DNA of 64,000 nucleotides from Prevotella sp. MA2016. Its GTDB lineage: Bacteria; Bacteroidota; Bacteroidia; Bacteroidales; Bacteroidaceae. This document shows, piece after piece, positions 63,329 to 64,000 of this stretch. Each line of letters opens with the position of its first letter. Position 1 is the stretch's first letter. The translations under genes were made by a program, and so were the position numbers. The stretch is from NCBI RefSeq assembly GCF_000619825.1, contig NZ_JHUW01000009.1:248001-312000 (forward strand), read 5' to 3'. The notes under the pieces were generated by a model. The model was not told the DNA's origin. It searched no databases and was given only the letters and a program-made list of their open reading frames with translations.

Positions 63329-64000
63329 ATGCATATACTCATAGATATCGGCAATTCAACCGTTGTAGTGGCGCTGGCTGATGCGCAGGGCAACATTGCC
63401 CACACGTGGCGTTTCAAGACCAAGAAGGAGGAAACGGCCAGTTTTTATCGCTACGAACTGCGCCAAGGTCTGCGCAAGTATGGTGTTGAAGCGGATGATA
63501 TCCAGAATATCACTATTTCGTCGGTTGTTCCTGAGGTGAACGACGATATGGCCCAGGCCGTGAGCGACCTGACGGGCTTGCAGCCTCATTTCTTCTCGAT
63601 TGCTGATGCTGAGAGTATCATCAAAATTGATGTAGAGTCGCCTGCCCAGTTGGGTAAGGACCGCTTGGCCGACGCCATCGGTGCTGCCTGCTGCTATGGT
63701 GTGCCCGCCATCGTCATCGACTTTGGCACAGCCACCACTATCGGCGTTATCGACGAAAACCGGGTGTTCCGCGGTGGCATCATCATCCCCGGCGTTAAAA
63801 CCTCGATGAACGCCCTGAGCGCCCGTGCCTCGCAGCTGCCCGCCATCACCATCGAGAAGCCGCAGCATCTGATAGGTCGCAACACCCTCGAGTGCATGCA
63901 GAGCGGCATTGTGAACGGCACAGCAGCCATGATCGACGGTCTTATCGACCAACTGCTGCCCACCCTAAACGGCGAGCCCCACATCATTGCCACTGGCGGC
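63329..64000 (+). CDS. coaX: Type III pantothenate kinase, 3' end outside window
   Basis: The first 224 residues of about 245 are visible and open to the window edge. The enzyme phosphorylates pantothenate, the first committed CoA step. Family motifs are HILIDIGNSTVVVAL (phosphate loop), QLGKDRLADAIGA, VIDFGTATTIGVID and GGIIIPGVKTSMNAL. The start at ATG 63329 lies 4 bp after the coaBC stop, so it is the fifth gene of the operon. The reading order of the operon is not the order of the reactions, as coaX acts before coaBC. Confidence 0.94.
   Translation, partial: MHILIDIGNSTVVVALADAQGNIAHTWRFKTKKEETASFYRYELRQGLRKYGVEADDIQNITISSVVPEVNDDMAQAVSDLTGLQPHFFSIADAESIIKIDVESPAQLGKDRLADAIGAACCYGVPAIVIDFGTATTIGVIDENRVFRGGIIIPGVKTSMNALSARASQLPAITIEKPQHLIGRNTLECMQSGIVNGTAAMIDGLIDQLLPTLNGEPHIIATGG

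Overview
The window is chromosomal DNA of a Bacteroidota, most likely of the Prevotella/Segatella group. The evidence is two SusC/SusD pairs with AraC-type propeller sensors, a Bacteroides-type cytochrome-b/flavoprotein/iron-sulfur sdhCAB (frdCAB) operon, many promoters with the Bacteroidota -7 box TAnnTTTG (often with TTTG 20 bp upstream), few Shine-Dalgarno sequences and many overlapping (ATGA) genes. Genus is an inference from gene content. Every intergenic gap is below 200 bp; no CRISPR array, rRNA or insertion sequence was seen.

Layout. Bases 1 to about 3069 are the AT-rich end of an integrative element: the tail of a probable DNA methylase, a strong terminator, and a 739-residue large serine recombinase facing into the element. 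The element splits comM (yifB) at its Walker B codons, so only the comM N-terminal half (3052-3981) is left here. From 3989 to 15089 comes a mostly leftward housekeeping block: a TlpA-like lipoprotein, a TPR lipoprotein, tRNA-Leu(TAA), a small lipoprotein, argH, an SRPBCC protein, pyrE, comF, recX, prmC, then rightward ribD, then an RNase H and argS. From 15177 to 32381 come a MATE exporter, a THI5-like binding protein with a fused Cache/TPR histidine kinase, a HAD phosphatase, two EamA transporters, an AGCS symporter, a radical-SAM/DUF4130 DNA-repair pair, a SIMPL protein, sdhCAB, and an ECF sigma factor with a membrane partner.

Bases 32403-57100 form a polysaccharide utilization locus. A kinase-less membrane AraC regulator is divergent from a tandem-GH43 enzyme, then susC-susD, then a tightly overlapped operon of GH105, heparinase II/III-like, DUF4861 and DUF2264 proteins. 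A second, enzyme-free susC-susD pair with a complete hybrid two-component sensor converges on it from the right. The enzyme set points to a uronic-acid-containing, galactose/arabinose-decorated plant glycan such as rhamnogalacturonan I or arabinogalactan; this is inference. The GH43 and first susC promoters share the same three-part architecture at identical spacing, implying one regulator.

Bases 57121-59892 hold the leftward dapB-lepB-wbqC cluster. From 60042 to the right edge runs a rightward pantothenate/CoA operon, panB-panC-panD-coaBC-coaX, with coaX cut by the window end.
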